Numbered from the stretch's first letter, positions 43,534 through 53,059 are shown. The stretch: DNA of 64,000 bases from Lachnospiraceae bacterium (GCA_910574195.1 CAJTBF010000008.1:1-64000), one strand, 5' to 3'. A program made the numbers and translations. Notes: generated by a model from the sequence alone, not told the origin.

Positions 43534-44274
43534 TTATAAAGAAGGAACTACCGGGAAAAATGAAGCACACAGAAGCCCCAGCCAAAACAAACATGCCCGT
43601 ATGAAAGATCCATGGGGCGAACAGATCATTTTTACCGTATTATAAGTTGTTCCTTTTCGAACATCCTGCAATTCATGTCCCTGCCGGGACAACCGGACAC
43701 TTTGCATTCCGTGAAAGATACGCGCGGCACACAAAAACAAAATACCGATCCCATAAGGAAGCAATGCCGGACTTCTCATCCCGCAGGCCATGGTAAAACA
43801 TCCAATAGATATCGAAAGATACACTTCCAGTATCTCCCCAAATACCATCTCTTTTTTCTTCTTTCTTCTGACCAGCACAAGCCCGATTGTAAAAACCATC
43901 CCCCCAATCCATGCAAAATCTCTGCACTGTGTCAGGAAATCATCTCCCACTGCATAGATATAGACAGAAGGAATTGCAAATAACATCCCTATGATATACA
44001 GACCTCTTTGAAAAACAGCTCCCCCGCTTCCTGTCATCTGTCTCCACATTCGAACAGATTCGATTCCCTCTGCCAGAATACAAAGCAGAAGATTCATCAC
44101 TAAAAACTGCATGGTAAAAGACGGACTAAACTCCATCCCCTCCCATGCTGCCGCTAAAGGTGCACAAAAAGCTGCCATCATTGCCGGGAACGCCAGAGAT
44201 TTCATCCCCTTTTTCCACAGCACGCCATATAGAATAAAGAAGAAAAAGCCACCTGCATAAAATAGAACGATCAT
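43534..44274 (-). CDS. Polytopic membrane protein of unknown function
   Basis: 246 aa with about seven hydrophobic segments, a basic loop RRKKKK in the middle and a hydrophilic patch at about residues 197-218. Start supported by AAGGAGAAAGTGT. I do not recognise a family. It lies 148 bases upstream of the GH43-like gene on the same strand and may share its transcript. Confidence 0.6.
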   Translation of the reverse strand: MIVLFYAGGFFFFILYGVLWKKGMKSLAFPAMMAAFCAPLAAAWEGMEFSPSFTMQFLVMNLLLCILAEGIESVRMWRQMTGSGGAVFQRGLYIIGMLFAIPSVYIYAVGDDFLTQCRDFAWIGGMVFTIGLVLVRRKKKKEMVFGEILEVYLSISIGCFTMACGMRSPALLPYGIGILFLCAARIFHGMQSVRLSRQGHELQDVRKGTTYNTVKMICSPHGSFIRACLFWLGLLCASFFPVVPSL

Positions 44275-44672
44275 ACACTTTCTCCTTATCTGTTCCCGAA
44301 ATATTTCTCACATGTTCTGCTTTTTTCCAGTTTTGATAAAAAAATAAGAAGACATTTCCCCCTATTTACAGGGGAGGAAGAAACGCTTTATTCTGCAGTT
44401 AAAAAACATTTTAACTCCTGTCACTATAAGGTAAAATTTTATATATTTTCCCATGTAGATAATAAACAAACACAATATACACCAATACTATTACTCATAT
44501 TCTTATTATAACATAAACGTCTGGAGATATCAATACGAATCCAAACGTTTGTTTGATCCTTTTTTCTTTTTATAAAAAATTCCGGGGAGTCTGTGACTTG
44601 CATAAGCTACTGACTCCCCGATTTTAGGTTTATCTATTTCCTGGCATCCCTTATTCGGGCATTCGCAGTCCC
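44275..44672. other. 398-bp intergenic region
   Basis: No gene seen. It holds the terminator at 44583, a small CCCCTATTTACAGGGG hairpin near 44361, and CTGTCACTATAAGG at 44418-44431, which is identical to 14 bp in the left end of the IS3 element (41-54). Confidence 0.6.
44583..44620 (-). terminator. Terminator of the 46501-44673 gene pair
   Basis: A 9-bp perfect stem, CGGGGAGTC / GACTCCCCG. On the minus strand it is followed by GAATTTTTTAT. It lies 53 bases after the stop of the 508-aa gene. Confidence 0.75.
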
Positions 44673-46199
44673 TTAATATAAATACCGAAGAAACGCTTCA
44701 TAAAACAACTTCTCTTTCTTTTCTTCCTCCGTCCACGGAACTCCGAGACGTTCCAATGCTTTCTGAATCGCCTCTTTTGCAGACTTTTCCGTATTCCCCA
44801 ACACATCCGCATTTCCTTCCCTCAGATACTTTTCCAACGACATCACAAACAATTCTGTAAGCTGGGAAAGCTTCCCGTCTGCCCCCATTGCCACGCCGTT
44901 GACTCCGGCTTCCTTTTCCGCTTTATTCCATGCATTCTCTACCGTTTCCGGAATATTCGTACCAACCAGACCCCATCCGTTTCGCTTTTCTTCCAAGCGC
45001 TCCGTCCGGACGGACGCGTCACGGTCATCCCGCTTTAATTTCTCAAAGATTGCCGCCAGTTTGCCGCTGAACGCCTTCTGCTTTTCATAGTATGCTATGA
45101 CGGCCGGTACAACAGCGGCGTCTACGGAAGATTTTCCCTCCATTATCGCCTGCATAAGAAAATCATACAACGACATCTCGTTTTGAAACCGGTTCAGATA
45201 ATCATTTTCACTATGCATCCACTGTGAAAAATGACGGTCAGCAGCGACGAGCATAAATCCCTTTTCCATCACTGCCGGGTCTGCCTGGCGTATGAATTGA
45301 TTTTGGATGTCCTCATAAGAAATCACATTCCGATTTGAAAGCTCTGCCAACAGATTATAAAAATCACTCCTGGACAAATTCTGCACATCATATTTTTCTT
45401 TCAGGTAACGAATCTGGCTCTCGGTGAGTTCGCTCGTTCCATCTGCATTCCAATTTATTTCCTCCTCCAAGGTAACGCCCAGTATTTCCAAAAATGTTTT
45501 ACTGTCAAAAACATCCTTGCTTTCATCCTGAAACAAAATCCGCTCTTCCTTTTCTTGGATCCTGCTTTCCAAAGGATGGTTTTTTCTGAAAAGAAGTTCT
45601 TGTTCCAGTCTTTCCCGATACTGTGATACGATTTCTCTGGCATTTTGAGTCGCCTCCAGATATTGCTCCAACTGCAGACGTCCCAAATCAGCCGACGGAT
45701 TTTTCGCCAGCTCCTGCATATCGTTCCATTCCTCCAGATACTGCACAAAATTGATTCTCTGATTGACGTCGTAGCTTCCCAACGCCACATCAATCGGTAT
45801 GGTGTTCCCTTTTACGTTCTGTTCTTGTTTTGCCAGATGCGCATGCAGTGCTTTCATCTCTGCCGGGCTGGCATGATATGGATTGATTTCATTCACAAAA
45901 ATTTTTGTTTCAAATTCTTTCCCGGATAAATCCTTTCCCCATGCATAAATCACCGGGTTTTCTTCCGTGGAACTTTCGTCATATTTCATATGTAATTCCT
46001 GCCCGCTCCCTGATACCTGGCTTACCAGACAGTCCATATATATCGTGACTTGCTTTCCGTTTAAACTATTCTCTGCATGAAGCGCCCTGTCGATTAGACG
46101 ACTTCGAAACCCGGAAGAATTCACGTATCCACCCGGGCATCCCGCATTCTTTTTCTTTGCAAATGCAGGCGATAAACCTTTGTTAATTCCTGCTATCAT
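44673..46199 (-). CDS. Unknown 508-aa protein, partner of a CD3324-like HTH gene
   Basis: I do not recognise this protein. It has no signal peptide or membrane helix. The N-terminus is Ser/Gly-rich, the middle (about 190-240) is charged and helical (QYLEATQNAREIVSQYRERLEQELLFRKNHPLESRIQEKEERI), and the C-terminus is helical and acidic. Near residues 18-27 the codons resemble the core of repeat family A. The start has AAGGAG, which overlaps the stop codon of the small HTH gene before it, so the two are translationally coupled. It could be a cytosolic regulator or a surface/secreted factor without a classical signal. Confidence 0.7.
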   Translation of the reverse strand: MIAGINKGLSPAFAKKKNAGCPGGYVNSSGFRSRLIDRALHAENSLNGKQVTIYMDCLVSQVSGSGQELHMKYDESSTEENPVIYAWGKDLSGKEFETKIFVNEINPYHASPAEMKALHAHLAKQEQNVKGNTIPIDVALGSYDVNQRINFVQYLEEWNDMQELAKNPSADLGRLQLEQYLEATQNAREIVSQYRERLEQELLFRKNHPLESRIQEKEERILFQDESKDVFDSKTFLEILGVTLEEEINWNADGTSELTESQIRYLKEKYDVQNLSRSDFYNLLAELSNRNVISYEDIQNQFIRQADPAVMEKGFMLVAADRHFSQWMHSENDYLNRFQNEMSLYDFLMQAIMEGKSSVDAAVVPAVIAYYEKQKAFSGKLAAIFEKLKRDDRDASVRTERLEEKRNGWGLVGTNIPETVENAWNKAEKEAGVNGVAMGADGKLSQLTELFVMSLEKYLREGNADVLGNTEKSAKEAIQKALERLGVPWTEEEKKEKLFYEAFLRYLY

Positions 46200-46204
46200 C
46201 TTTC

Positions 46205-46501
46205 TTACTCCTTTTTTGAATCATTTTCCTGCTTCGATTTTTCCTGTCGGATGATTCGTTGAATACTTTTCCTGGTCAGAAAATAGGTTTCCGCCAGGTA
46301 TGAAACAGAACTTCCCTCTGTAAATTCCGTATAAATCCGGGCATTCCGCTTTGCAAGATCCTTTTTCGTTGACGTGCGCTCTCCCCAGGCCTTCTTTTCT
46401 TCTTCTTTTTTGGGAATATAGAGCATGGCGCCGTCCACATACTGCTGCAATTGTTCGATCAATTCCTGCGGCAAAATATCTGCCGCACGTATGTACTCCA
46501 T
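46205..46501 (-). CDS. CD3324-family / Mor-like helix-turn-helix protein
   Basis: 98 aa. The pattern LPQELIEQLQQYVDGAMLYIP, KKAWGERTSTKKDLAKRNARIYTEFTEGSSVSYLAETYFLTRKSIQRIIRQEK matches the small CD3324-type family related to Mor activators, with the helix-turn-helix near the C-terminus. It is a likely DNA-binding switch for its operon. Just before the ATG the ribosome site is a run of eight Gs (46507-46514). Confidence 0.8.
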   Translation of the reverse strand: MEYIRAADILPQELIEQLQQYVDGAMLYIPKKEEEKKAWGERTSTKKDLAKRNARIYTEFTEGSSVSYLAETYFLTRKSIQRIIRQEKSKQENDSKKE

Positions 46502-47370
46502 AAAATCCCCCCCCTAATCCGTTTCCCTTTTTCGTACATCCCCGGAATTTTTTTCTCTCTGCAAAATCAGATCCACCTTTCTTTTGTCATATCCCGTTCT
46601 ATTCTGAAATCCTGTTCTCTCCATTTTTCTCTTCCTTCATAATACAGACCGCAGACTCTGCTTCGATTAATCTGTCGTTCATAATCGATGTCATTCTCTT
46701 CTGTCAATCTCCGGAAAGGATCGGCGGGCTGTTCTCACCGAATCGGCCGCTTTTGCCACAGGCCGCCCCTTTCCCAACAAGAGTCCATAACAATAAACAA
46801 ACTTCCACAGTCCTGTATTCCCTTCTTCTCCATTCAAACATGACTTCCTACTCATTCATGCAAAAGAATTGCACAATCTCTTCTTTACGTCAATAACAAT
46901 TTATCCGCTCCTTTCTTCCAAATTTTTTCATCTGTCTCCACAACATCCCCTTCCTATTCAAAACTCTCATAGTGCCCGCACGAAGAACATCCCGTATCTC
47001 ATGTGCTCCGGGCATCCGCATGAAATATGTTTTGCATAAGCATACAATTTACGCCCGATAAGATCCATATCTCCGCACGCACTACACAGTTATTTTAGCA
47101 TAATATAAGGTGGAACACGGAACATGTTTCTCTAAAATCAAAAATATACCGCGTCTGCTTATGAGATGACATTCCATAACATAAGCCAACGCGGCTTTCC
47201 TTTTCCGGCTCCCAGTCATAAATGTACGGTCACAAATGCAGAAAACCGTAATTATTCAATAGTTACGGAATCCGGCCTATTGAAGTTTATCTTACAGCAA
47301 AAAGGCCGGATTCTATTCCAACTGTTATGCGTTCTTACGGACTTTGCAGCAAGTGCAAAGTATAAAACAC
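46502..47370. other. 869-bp region without a gene
   Basis: No open frame with a family signature on either strand. It contains the G8 ribosome site of the HTH gene, degenerate repeat-like text near 46978-47030 (CATCCCGTATCTCATGTGCT, CCGGGCATCC) that recalls family A, and the structured element at 47262-47360. The rest shows nothing I can support. Confidence 0.5.
47262..47360 (-). ncRNA. Structured element copy 2
   Basis: Stem 1 pairs GGAATCCGGCCT (47268-47279) with AGGCCGGATTC (47303-47313). A 28-nt linker ends GCGTTCTTACGGAC. Stem 2 is CTTTGCA-GCAAG-TGCAAAG (47342-47360 with linker base). It shares 29 of 31 bases with copy 1 (17575-17715) from the linker to the end of stem 2. Stem 1 is of the same length but its distal sequence is unrelated, and pairing is kept. 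It lies ten bases after the RibD_C gene. Confidence 0.5.
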
Positions 47371-48072
47371 TTATTTCGTATAATGCAGAAGAACCCCGTT
47401 CCCACCGATTGCCCGTACTTCTTTTACTTTATAAAACTTCGGAAATCCCGCCGTATCCTTTGCACCGACAAAATTCAGCCCTTCTCTGGTCCCGTCTACG
47501 CCCGGACCAATCACCAGGCTGATCTCATCAATCAGATCCTGCTTCATAAATTCTGCGTTGATTTCCGCTCCGCCGCACAACATCACTGTTTCCGCTTTGC
47601 AAAGTTCTTTCATTTTTTTCAAAAGCAGCACAAGGTCAAATTCCTTCTCCCCAGCAAAAAGATACGGGATCCCTTTCTCCTTCAGGAACGCAAGAAATTC
47701 CGGCTTTACCTGCTCGGTCAGCGCTTCCACCACTTTCAGTTTCCGCCCGGCATAAATAACATATGTTTCAGTCCAGCCAAGCTTTCCAAAACGATCCAGT
47801 GCAAGCAAAATCCCCTCTCCCTCCTGAGGCAATTCCACCTGGTCCGTATATTCTACCACTGCTCCCTGATAGGAGGTCAAATCGGCAGACTGCACTTCAT
47901 AATCATCCTGGCAGGTCACCCGTCCCAGCGCAACCACGTCGCCATAGGAATACAAAATGGGATCATACTCCTGCCCTACGATCTCATAATCTTCATTTCC
48001 GTCCCAGTCAATCAGAATCTTTCCGTCAATCGTTGTCAGCATATGGCAAACCACTTTTGCTCTGTTTTCCAT
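47371..48072 (-). CDS. RibD C-terminal-domain (dihydrofolate-reductase-fold) protein
   Basis: 233 aa. VVCHMLTTIDGKILIDWDG at the N-terminus and LCGGAEINAEFMKQDLIDEISLVIGPGVDGTREGLNF near the end mark the RibD_C/DHFR-like reductase fold. Stand-alone members are NADPH-dependent reductases or have unknown substrates. No deaminase domain and no other riboflavin genes nearby, so a role in riboflavin synthesis is not assured. Confidence 0.82.
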   Translation of the reverse strand: MENRAKVVCHMLTTIDGKILIDWDGNEDYEIVGQEYDPILYSYGDVVALGRVTCQDDYEVQSADLTSYQGAVVEYTDQVELPQEGEGILLALDRFGKLGWTETYVIYAGRKLKVVEALTEQVKPEFLAFLKEKGIPYLFAGEKEFDLVLLLKKMKELCKAETVMLCGGAEINAEFMKQDLIDEISLVIGPGVDGTREGLNFVGAKDTAGFPKFYKVKEVRAIGGNGVLLHYTK

Positions 48073-48174
48073 TTTGCCTTCTCCTTTTTTCGCTATCTAT
48101 CCTCCTGAAGTTTCTTGACTACTGCATTTTTGAGATTCTCTTTATGGGCATAAGAGATAATATGCACATGGATT

Positions 48175-49770
48175 CTATACTTCTGTACTTTCCGTTCTCT
48201 TTGTCTCTGCTGCTTTTGCCCCAAGGAAACCTGCCAGTACCGACTGTACATCCACACCGGTGGATTCTTTTAAGCCGTCGGATACCTGGGAGAAAGTCCC
48301 TACAATATCTTTGACCAGTTTGGATGTATTCCCATCGCCGTACATGGTAATCTTATCCACTCTCGCAAGCGGTTCCGCAATATTCTTTGCAATCTCCGGC
48401 ATCGCTTTGAAATACATTTCCAAAATCGCCGCCTCGCCCATCAATTTCATAGCTTCCGCTTTCTTCTCGATTCCTTCCGCCTCTGCAAGCGCCTTCGCTT
48501 TGATGGAATCCGCCTCCGCAATTCCCTTGCTCCGGATTCCCGATGCCTCCTGCTCCATGGCATACTTCTGGGCTTCCGCTGTCGCGCGCAATGCTTCCGC
48601 TTCTTTCTCTCTTTCAAACTTTTCCGCTTCCGCATTCTTCTGACGCTCAAACAACTGCGCTTCTGAATTGCGCTGTACTTCGTACAGCTTCGCATCCGAT
48701 TCCTGCTGCTTTGCATATCTCTCTGCATCCGCCTGCTTCTTGACCTGCGCTTCCAGCGTACGCTCTGTCAATTCCACTTCCTTTTCCTGCAAAGCGATGG
48801 CTTTCTCCTGCTTTGCCAGATTGGCGTCTGCCGTTGCAACCTCCACCGTCTTTCGTTCCGTTTCCTTTTGAATCTGATAAGCAGAATCCGCGATAGCCTT
48901 TTTGGTATCCGCATCCTTTTGCAGCTCTGCTTTCCGGATCTCCAGATCATTCTCTTTCTGCGCAATCAATGTTGCCGCACTGATCTCTGCCTCTTTTGCT
49001 TCCCTGTTTGCCTCGGCCTGTACGACGGCCTTTTCCTTCTGTGCACGGGCTTTCGCATTGGCGATCTCCAGTTCGGAACTTACCTGCGCATCATTGGCTT
49101 CTTTTCTGGCCATTGCCTGGGCACGGGCGATCTCCTTCTCGCTTTCCGCTCTGGAAATAGCCGCATTCTTCTGGATCTTCACGATGTTATCTACACCCAG
49201 ATTTTCAATAACTCCGTTTCCGTCCACGAAATTCTGCACATTAAAGCTGACGATGTCCAACCCCATAGCAGCCAAGTCCGGTTCCGCATTCTCCTTCACC
49301 AGTGTGGCAAACTTCTGCCGGTCCGATACCATCTCTTCCAGATTCATCTTTCCCACGATCTCACGCATATTTCCTTCCAGTACTTCCCTGGAAACCTGGG
49401 CGATATAATCTGTCGGCCGGTTCAGAAAGTTCTGCGCCGCAAGGGAAAGACGCTCCGGCTGATCACTGATCTTAACATTGACGGCAGCATCCACACGGAT
49501 ATTGATATAATCCGCCGTCGGAACCGCACTGGATGTCTTCACATCAATGGGAATCAACTGCAGATTCAACTCATCCTTCTTCTCAAGAAACGGAATCTTA
49601 ATTCCGGCCTTCCCGATCAGCACCTTCGGCTGTTTTCTCAAACCAGAGATAATATAAGCCGTATCCGGTGAAGCCTTCACATATCCCGTCGCCAGTATAA
49701 TGAGTAAAATCAGAAGCACAATTACCACAGGCACAACCGTTCCCACAATTCCCATTACGTCTCTTATCAT
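48175..49770 (-). CDS. Flotillin-family membrane scaffold protein
   Basis: 531 aa from the ATG at 49770 (AAAGGAGAAG site). One N-terminal membrane helix (about residues 9-29), then an SPFH/PHB domain (about 30-210: AYIISGLRKQPKVLIGKAGIKIPFLEKKDELNLQLIPIDVKT), then a long Glu/Ala/Lys coiled coil (about 215-450) and a conserved end (ILEMYFKAMPEIAKNIAEPLARVDKITMYGDGN). Flotillins gather into membrane microdomains and affect fluidity and signalling. No NfeD partner gene lies next to it. Confidence 0.92.
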   Translation of the reverse strand: MIRDVMGIVGTVVPVVIVLLILLIILATGYVKASPDTAYIISGLRKQPKVLIGKAGIKIPFLEKKDELNLQLIPIDVKTSSAVPTADYINIRVDAAVNVKISDQPERLSLAAQNFLNRPTDYIAQVSREVLEGNMREIVGKMNLEEMVSDRQKFATLVKENAEPDLAAMGLDIVSFNVQNFVDGNGVIENLGVDNIVKIQKNAAISRAESEKEIARAQAMARKEANDAQVSSELEIANAKARAQKEKAVVQAEANREAKEAEISAATLIAQKENDLEIRKAELQKDADTKKAIADSAYQIQKETERKTVEVATADANLAKQEKAIALQEKEVELTERTLEAQVKKQADAERYAKQQESDAKLYEVQRNSEAQLFERQKNAEAEKFEREKEAEALRATAEAQKYAMEQEASGIRSKGIAEADSIKAKALAEAEGIEKKAEAMKLMGEAAILEMYFKAMPEIAKNIAEPLARVDKITMYGDGNTSKLVKDIVGTFSQVSDGLKESTGVDVQSVLAGFLGAKAAETKRTESTEV

Positions 49771-50054
49771 TTTTTCTTCTCCTTTATTGTATTTTCTCGC
49801 AAAGGCAAACCCTTTCATTCACATAGAAACTTGCTTCAGAATCCGGAAAACATTGCATTACAAAAGACCAATGATCCCGTATGCAAAAAGTCCGGATATC
49901 ATTCCGGCAGACACCCCTCCCTTGCCGCCGGTTCCAAAGAAGTACCTGTGATCGGATCCCTTTCGATATAATATAGTATACTACACTGCTGCTTTCGTGT
50001 ACAGACTTATTCCTGTATTCAGCGGTATCTGTCAGGTAAGCATCCGTAATTTTT

Positions 50055-50966
50055 TTATAATCTATTCCCGAAAGATGAATGGGCACGATACTCTCTCGGC
50101 GCCATTCCATATGCCTTGCGAAATACTTTTCCAAAATAGGAGCTGTCAGAAAATCCACATTGATAGCAAATTTCAGTTATAGACAACTCGCTGTTTCGCA
50201 GCATTTTCTTTGCTTCATTCATTCTGTATGAAATTAGATATTCTATGGGACTCTGATTCAGATTTTTACGAAAGCTGCGCATAGCTTCCCGCTCACTGAT
50301 GCCTATTGCATCCGCGATTTGTGCTACTGTAATTTTATCTTTATAATGATTATGAATAAAGGAAAGCATATTCCGGATTCTGTCCGTTTGTTCAAACTTT
50401 ACGGATTGGTTTGTTTTATAATTCGTTCGAATATCTTCTAAAAGTAAAAGCCACGTTTCAGACAGAATATTTCTGGTTTGGAATTCCATATTTTCATGTG
50501 ACTGCAATTCCTTTAGCCGGCAAAGGTTTGCAAGAATCTTATCCGAGACTGGCTGTCCTCTTCGAATCATATAAACCTCTATCTGTTGATTATTTATAAT
50601 GGGCGTCAAGTACTTTTTCTCAAAACGGCTCTTGAAATGTCCGCTCAAAAAAACAGGGTGAAATATGTGATTGATTTCCAGTACTCGTTCACCCGGAACT
50701 GCATTTTCTTTCCTATCCATCACATTGCTGTTAATAAAGAAACCATCTCCCTGACGGACAATATATTCTGCACCGACTGTGATAATTTTGCTGGTACCTT
50801 CCTGAATATACCCAAGTTCTAATTCCTCATGCCAATGCCAGGGAATGATAAAATCCGTCAAATCCCGCTTATGCATACAATAAGGATATTCCGTGGTCAT
50901 ACCTTCAATTTGCTCTACCTGATTTTCATCAATAAAAAAGAGTTCATCGTCGTTCCCCCTCCTCAT
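50055..50966 (-). CDS. AraC-family regulator with cupin domain, next to a broken alcohol dehydrogenase
   Basis: 303 aa. The cupin region (FIIPWHWHEELELGYIQEGTSKIITVGAEYIVRQGDGFFINSNVMH-like) is followed by the double helix-turn-helix (ITVAQIADAIGISEREAMRSFRKNLNQSPIEYLISYRMNEAKKML, ITEICYQCGFSDSSYFGKVFRKAYGMAPREYR). Divergent from the iron-ADH pseudogene, which was presumably its target. It looks intact although its partner is not. Confidence 0.88.
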   Translation of the reverse strand: MRRGNDDELFFIDENQVEQIEGMTTEYPYCMHKRDLTDFIIPWHWHEELELGYIQEGTSKIITVGAEYIVRQGDGFFINSNVMDRKENAVPGERVLEINHIFHPVFLSGHFKSRFEKKYLTPIINNQQIEVYMIRRGQPVSDKILANLCRLKELQSHENMEFQTRNILSETWLLLLEDIRTNYKTNQSVKFEQTDRIRNMLSFIHNHYKDKITVAQIADAIGISEREAMRSFRKNLNQSPIEYLISYRMNEAKKMLRNSELSITEICYQCGFSDSSYFGKVFRKAYGMAPREYRAHSSFGNRL

Positions 50967-51118
50967 TTCCTGTATATGAATTTTTAGAATAATTATATCA
51001 TAATTGTCGGTATATTTCTATATATAGTCTCAAATTTCATATTATTATACAAAAAATTAAATTATAATATCATCATAAATACGAAACAGCATAAAAAATA
51101 AAAGAGAGGAAGATTACT

Positions 51119-52160
51119 ATGGCAAACAATTTTAACTATTATTCTCCAACAGAAGTAATTTGGGGTAAAAACGTCGAATTGGAAACAGGAAAACACCTTA
51201 AAAGACTGGGAGCATCCCATGTACTGCTTGTCTATGGGGGGAAACAGTGCACGCCGCTTAGGACTTTTGGATAAGATCAGACATTCTCTGAAGGAAGAAG
51301 GGATATCCGTTTCAGAACTGGAAGGGATTGTCCCTAACCCAAGATTAGACAAAGTATACGAAGGGATTCAAATCTGGAAAGCGGATGATATTGATTTCTT
51401 GCTGGCTGCCGGCAGCGAAACTTCCAGGGGCTGTGTTATCACGAATGAAAAAACCGGTGAAAAACGTGCTTACGATGATAATCTTGCACGACCAAAGATT
51501 GCCATTATGAATCCCGAATACACCAAATCACTTCCCGACTATCAAACAGAATCCGGATGTGTCGATATTATGATGCATACAATGGAACGTTACTTTACCA
51601 ACGGGGGAAATTTGAAAATTACAGATGCGATCGCGGAAGCTCTGCTGCGCACGGTTATGACAAACGCAGTCATTTTGCATGATAATCCTGGTAACTATGA
51701 CGCCCGTTCCGAAATTATGTGGGCAGGCAGTCTGGCACACAATGATTTAACCGGATGTGGAAATGATGGCGGTGATTTTATGACACATGAACTGGAACAC
51801 GAAATGGGCGGAATGTTTGACGTCACACATGGGGCCGGTCTTGCTGCTATCTGGCCAAGTTGGGTAAGATATGTTTGCAAAGATTGTCTTCCCCGCTTTG
51901 TTCGTTTTGCAAGAAATGTCATGGGAATCACAAGCGAAGGAACAGATCAGGAAATTGCAGAAGCCGGTATTTGTGCTATGGAACAATTTTATCATAGTAT
52001 TGATATGCCCACGAATATGCGTGAACTTGGGATTACACCATCCGATAACCAAATTCTTGACATGGCAAATCGGTGTATGATTGCCTGTGGAGATCATACA
52101 GGTTCTGCAAAAAAACTAACGGCAGCGGATGCAATAGAAATTTATAAATACGCACGATAA
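51119..52160 (+). pseudogene. Iron-containing (butanol-type) alcohol dehydrogenase, frameshifted and internally deleted
   Basis: The frame from the ATG at 51119 (GAGAGGA site) gives MANNFNYYSPTEVIWGKN...VLLVYGG and then runs off-frame to a TAA at 51272. The family sequence continues in the +1 frame (GGNSARRLGLLDKIRHSL). The break is in a run of six Gs where five would restore the frame. Further on, the family text jumps from IDFLLA straight to AGSETSRG, so about 45-50 codons with the NAD-binding GGGSxxDxAK motif are missing. The rest, with metal-site segments around NDLTGCG and HELEHEMGGMFDVTHGAGLA, is well preserved. It resembles YqhD/BdhA dehydrogenases. Both lesions should abolish activity. 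Confidence 0.88.
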
Positions 52161-52199
52161 TCTGTAAAATTTTTTCCTGATATATCCTGCAAAAACGAA

Positions 52200-52238
52200 A
52201 CTGCCAGTCTTATCTGAAACATAAGACTGGCAGTCAAT
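52200..52238. terminator. Bidirectional terminator between ADH pseudogene and rlmH
   Basis: A perfect 14-bp stem, ACTGCCAGTCTTAT / ATAAGACTGGCAGT, with a 7-nt loop and CAATTTCTATTT after it. It lies between two convergent genes. Confidence 0.75.
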
Positions 52239-52260
52239 TTCTATTTATTAAATTGTACCT

Positions 52261-52740
52261 TCATTTATGGTACGGTTCTCCCTTCATAATCCGGTAACTT
52301 CGATACACCTGTTCTAACAGAATCACCCGCATCAACGGATGGGGAAACGTCATTTTCGAAAAGCTAAGCGCGTAATCGGCACGTTTCCGTATTTTTCTCC
52401 CCAGTCCGATGGAACCGCCGATCACAAAACAAATCTGACTTTTCCCCTGAATTCCAAGCTGCTCTATCTGATCTGCCATCTCCTCTGATGTCAGCATTTT
52501 CCCCTGAATCTCCAGGGTAATCACATACGCGTCGCTTTTTATATACTTCAACAGACGTTCCGCCTCTTTATTGCGAATCATATCTTCCATGGCCAAACCC
52601 GCCTGCTCCGGCACTTTTTCATCCGCCACTTCGATGATCTCCAACTTACAGTATTTACTTAGCCGCTTCCTGTATTCTTCGATCGCATCCTGTAAATATC
52701 TTTCCCTGATTTTCCCTACTGCTAAAACTGTGATTTTCAT
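52261..52740 (-). CDS. rlmH: 23S rRNA (pseudouridine-1915-N3) methyltransferase RlmH
   Basis: 159 aa, the expected length. The SPOUT-fold knot is visible: VITLEIQGKMLTSEEMA, FVIGGSIGLG and the C-terminal PHPLMRVILLEQVYRSYRIMKGEPYHK. It methylates pseudouridine 1915 of 23S rRNA on assembled ribosomes, using S-adenosylmethionine. Single gene. Confidence 0.96.
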   Translation of the reverse strand: MKITVLAVGKIRERYLQDAIEEYRKRLSKYCKLEIIEVADEKVPEQAGLAMEDMIRNKEAERLLKYIKSDAYVITLEIQGKMLTSEEMADQIEQLGIQGKSQICFVIGGSIGLGRKIRKRADYALSFSKMTFPHPLMRVILLEQVYRSYRIMKGEPYHK

Positions 52741-52923
52741 TCCCTGCCTTCTTTCTCATTTCTTTTCACACCTGTCATTTTAAAATTCCCTTTTTATCCG
52801 GCATATTATTTTTCTATTACATGCCCATTACATCCTATCGCCCGCATCCGTTATTTTGCAGCAGCCCCATCTAAAAACAATACGGCAGAAGGCAGCGCTG
52901 ATAAGTAAAATGATATACAAAAA

Positions 52924-52963
52924 CCGTCTGCTCCATAGAGGATAACTCATATACGGAGCAGAC
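52924..52963 (-). terminator. Terminator of the nfn operon
   Basis: A perfect 10-bp stem, CGTCTGCTCC / GGAGCAGACG. On the minus strand it is followed by GTTTTTGT. It lies about 100 bases after the nfnB stop. The rest of 52741-53059 shows no gene. Confidence 0.75.
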
Positions 52964-53059
52964 GATTTCATTTACAACAGCAGTCCATTTCTTTCTCTGT
53001 TACGACAATAGACATACGTTCTCTTTTACTTTTTTATTTTGACAACTATGTTATCTCTT

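Noticed and set aside
49784-50158. 124-codon minus-strand frame upstream of the flotillin gene
   Set aside because: It overlaps the 3' end of the AraC gene in another frame, has no ribosome site and no family pattern.
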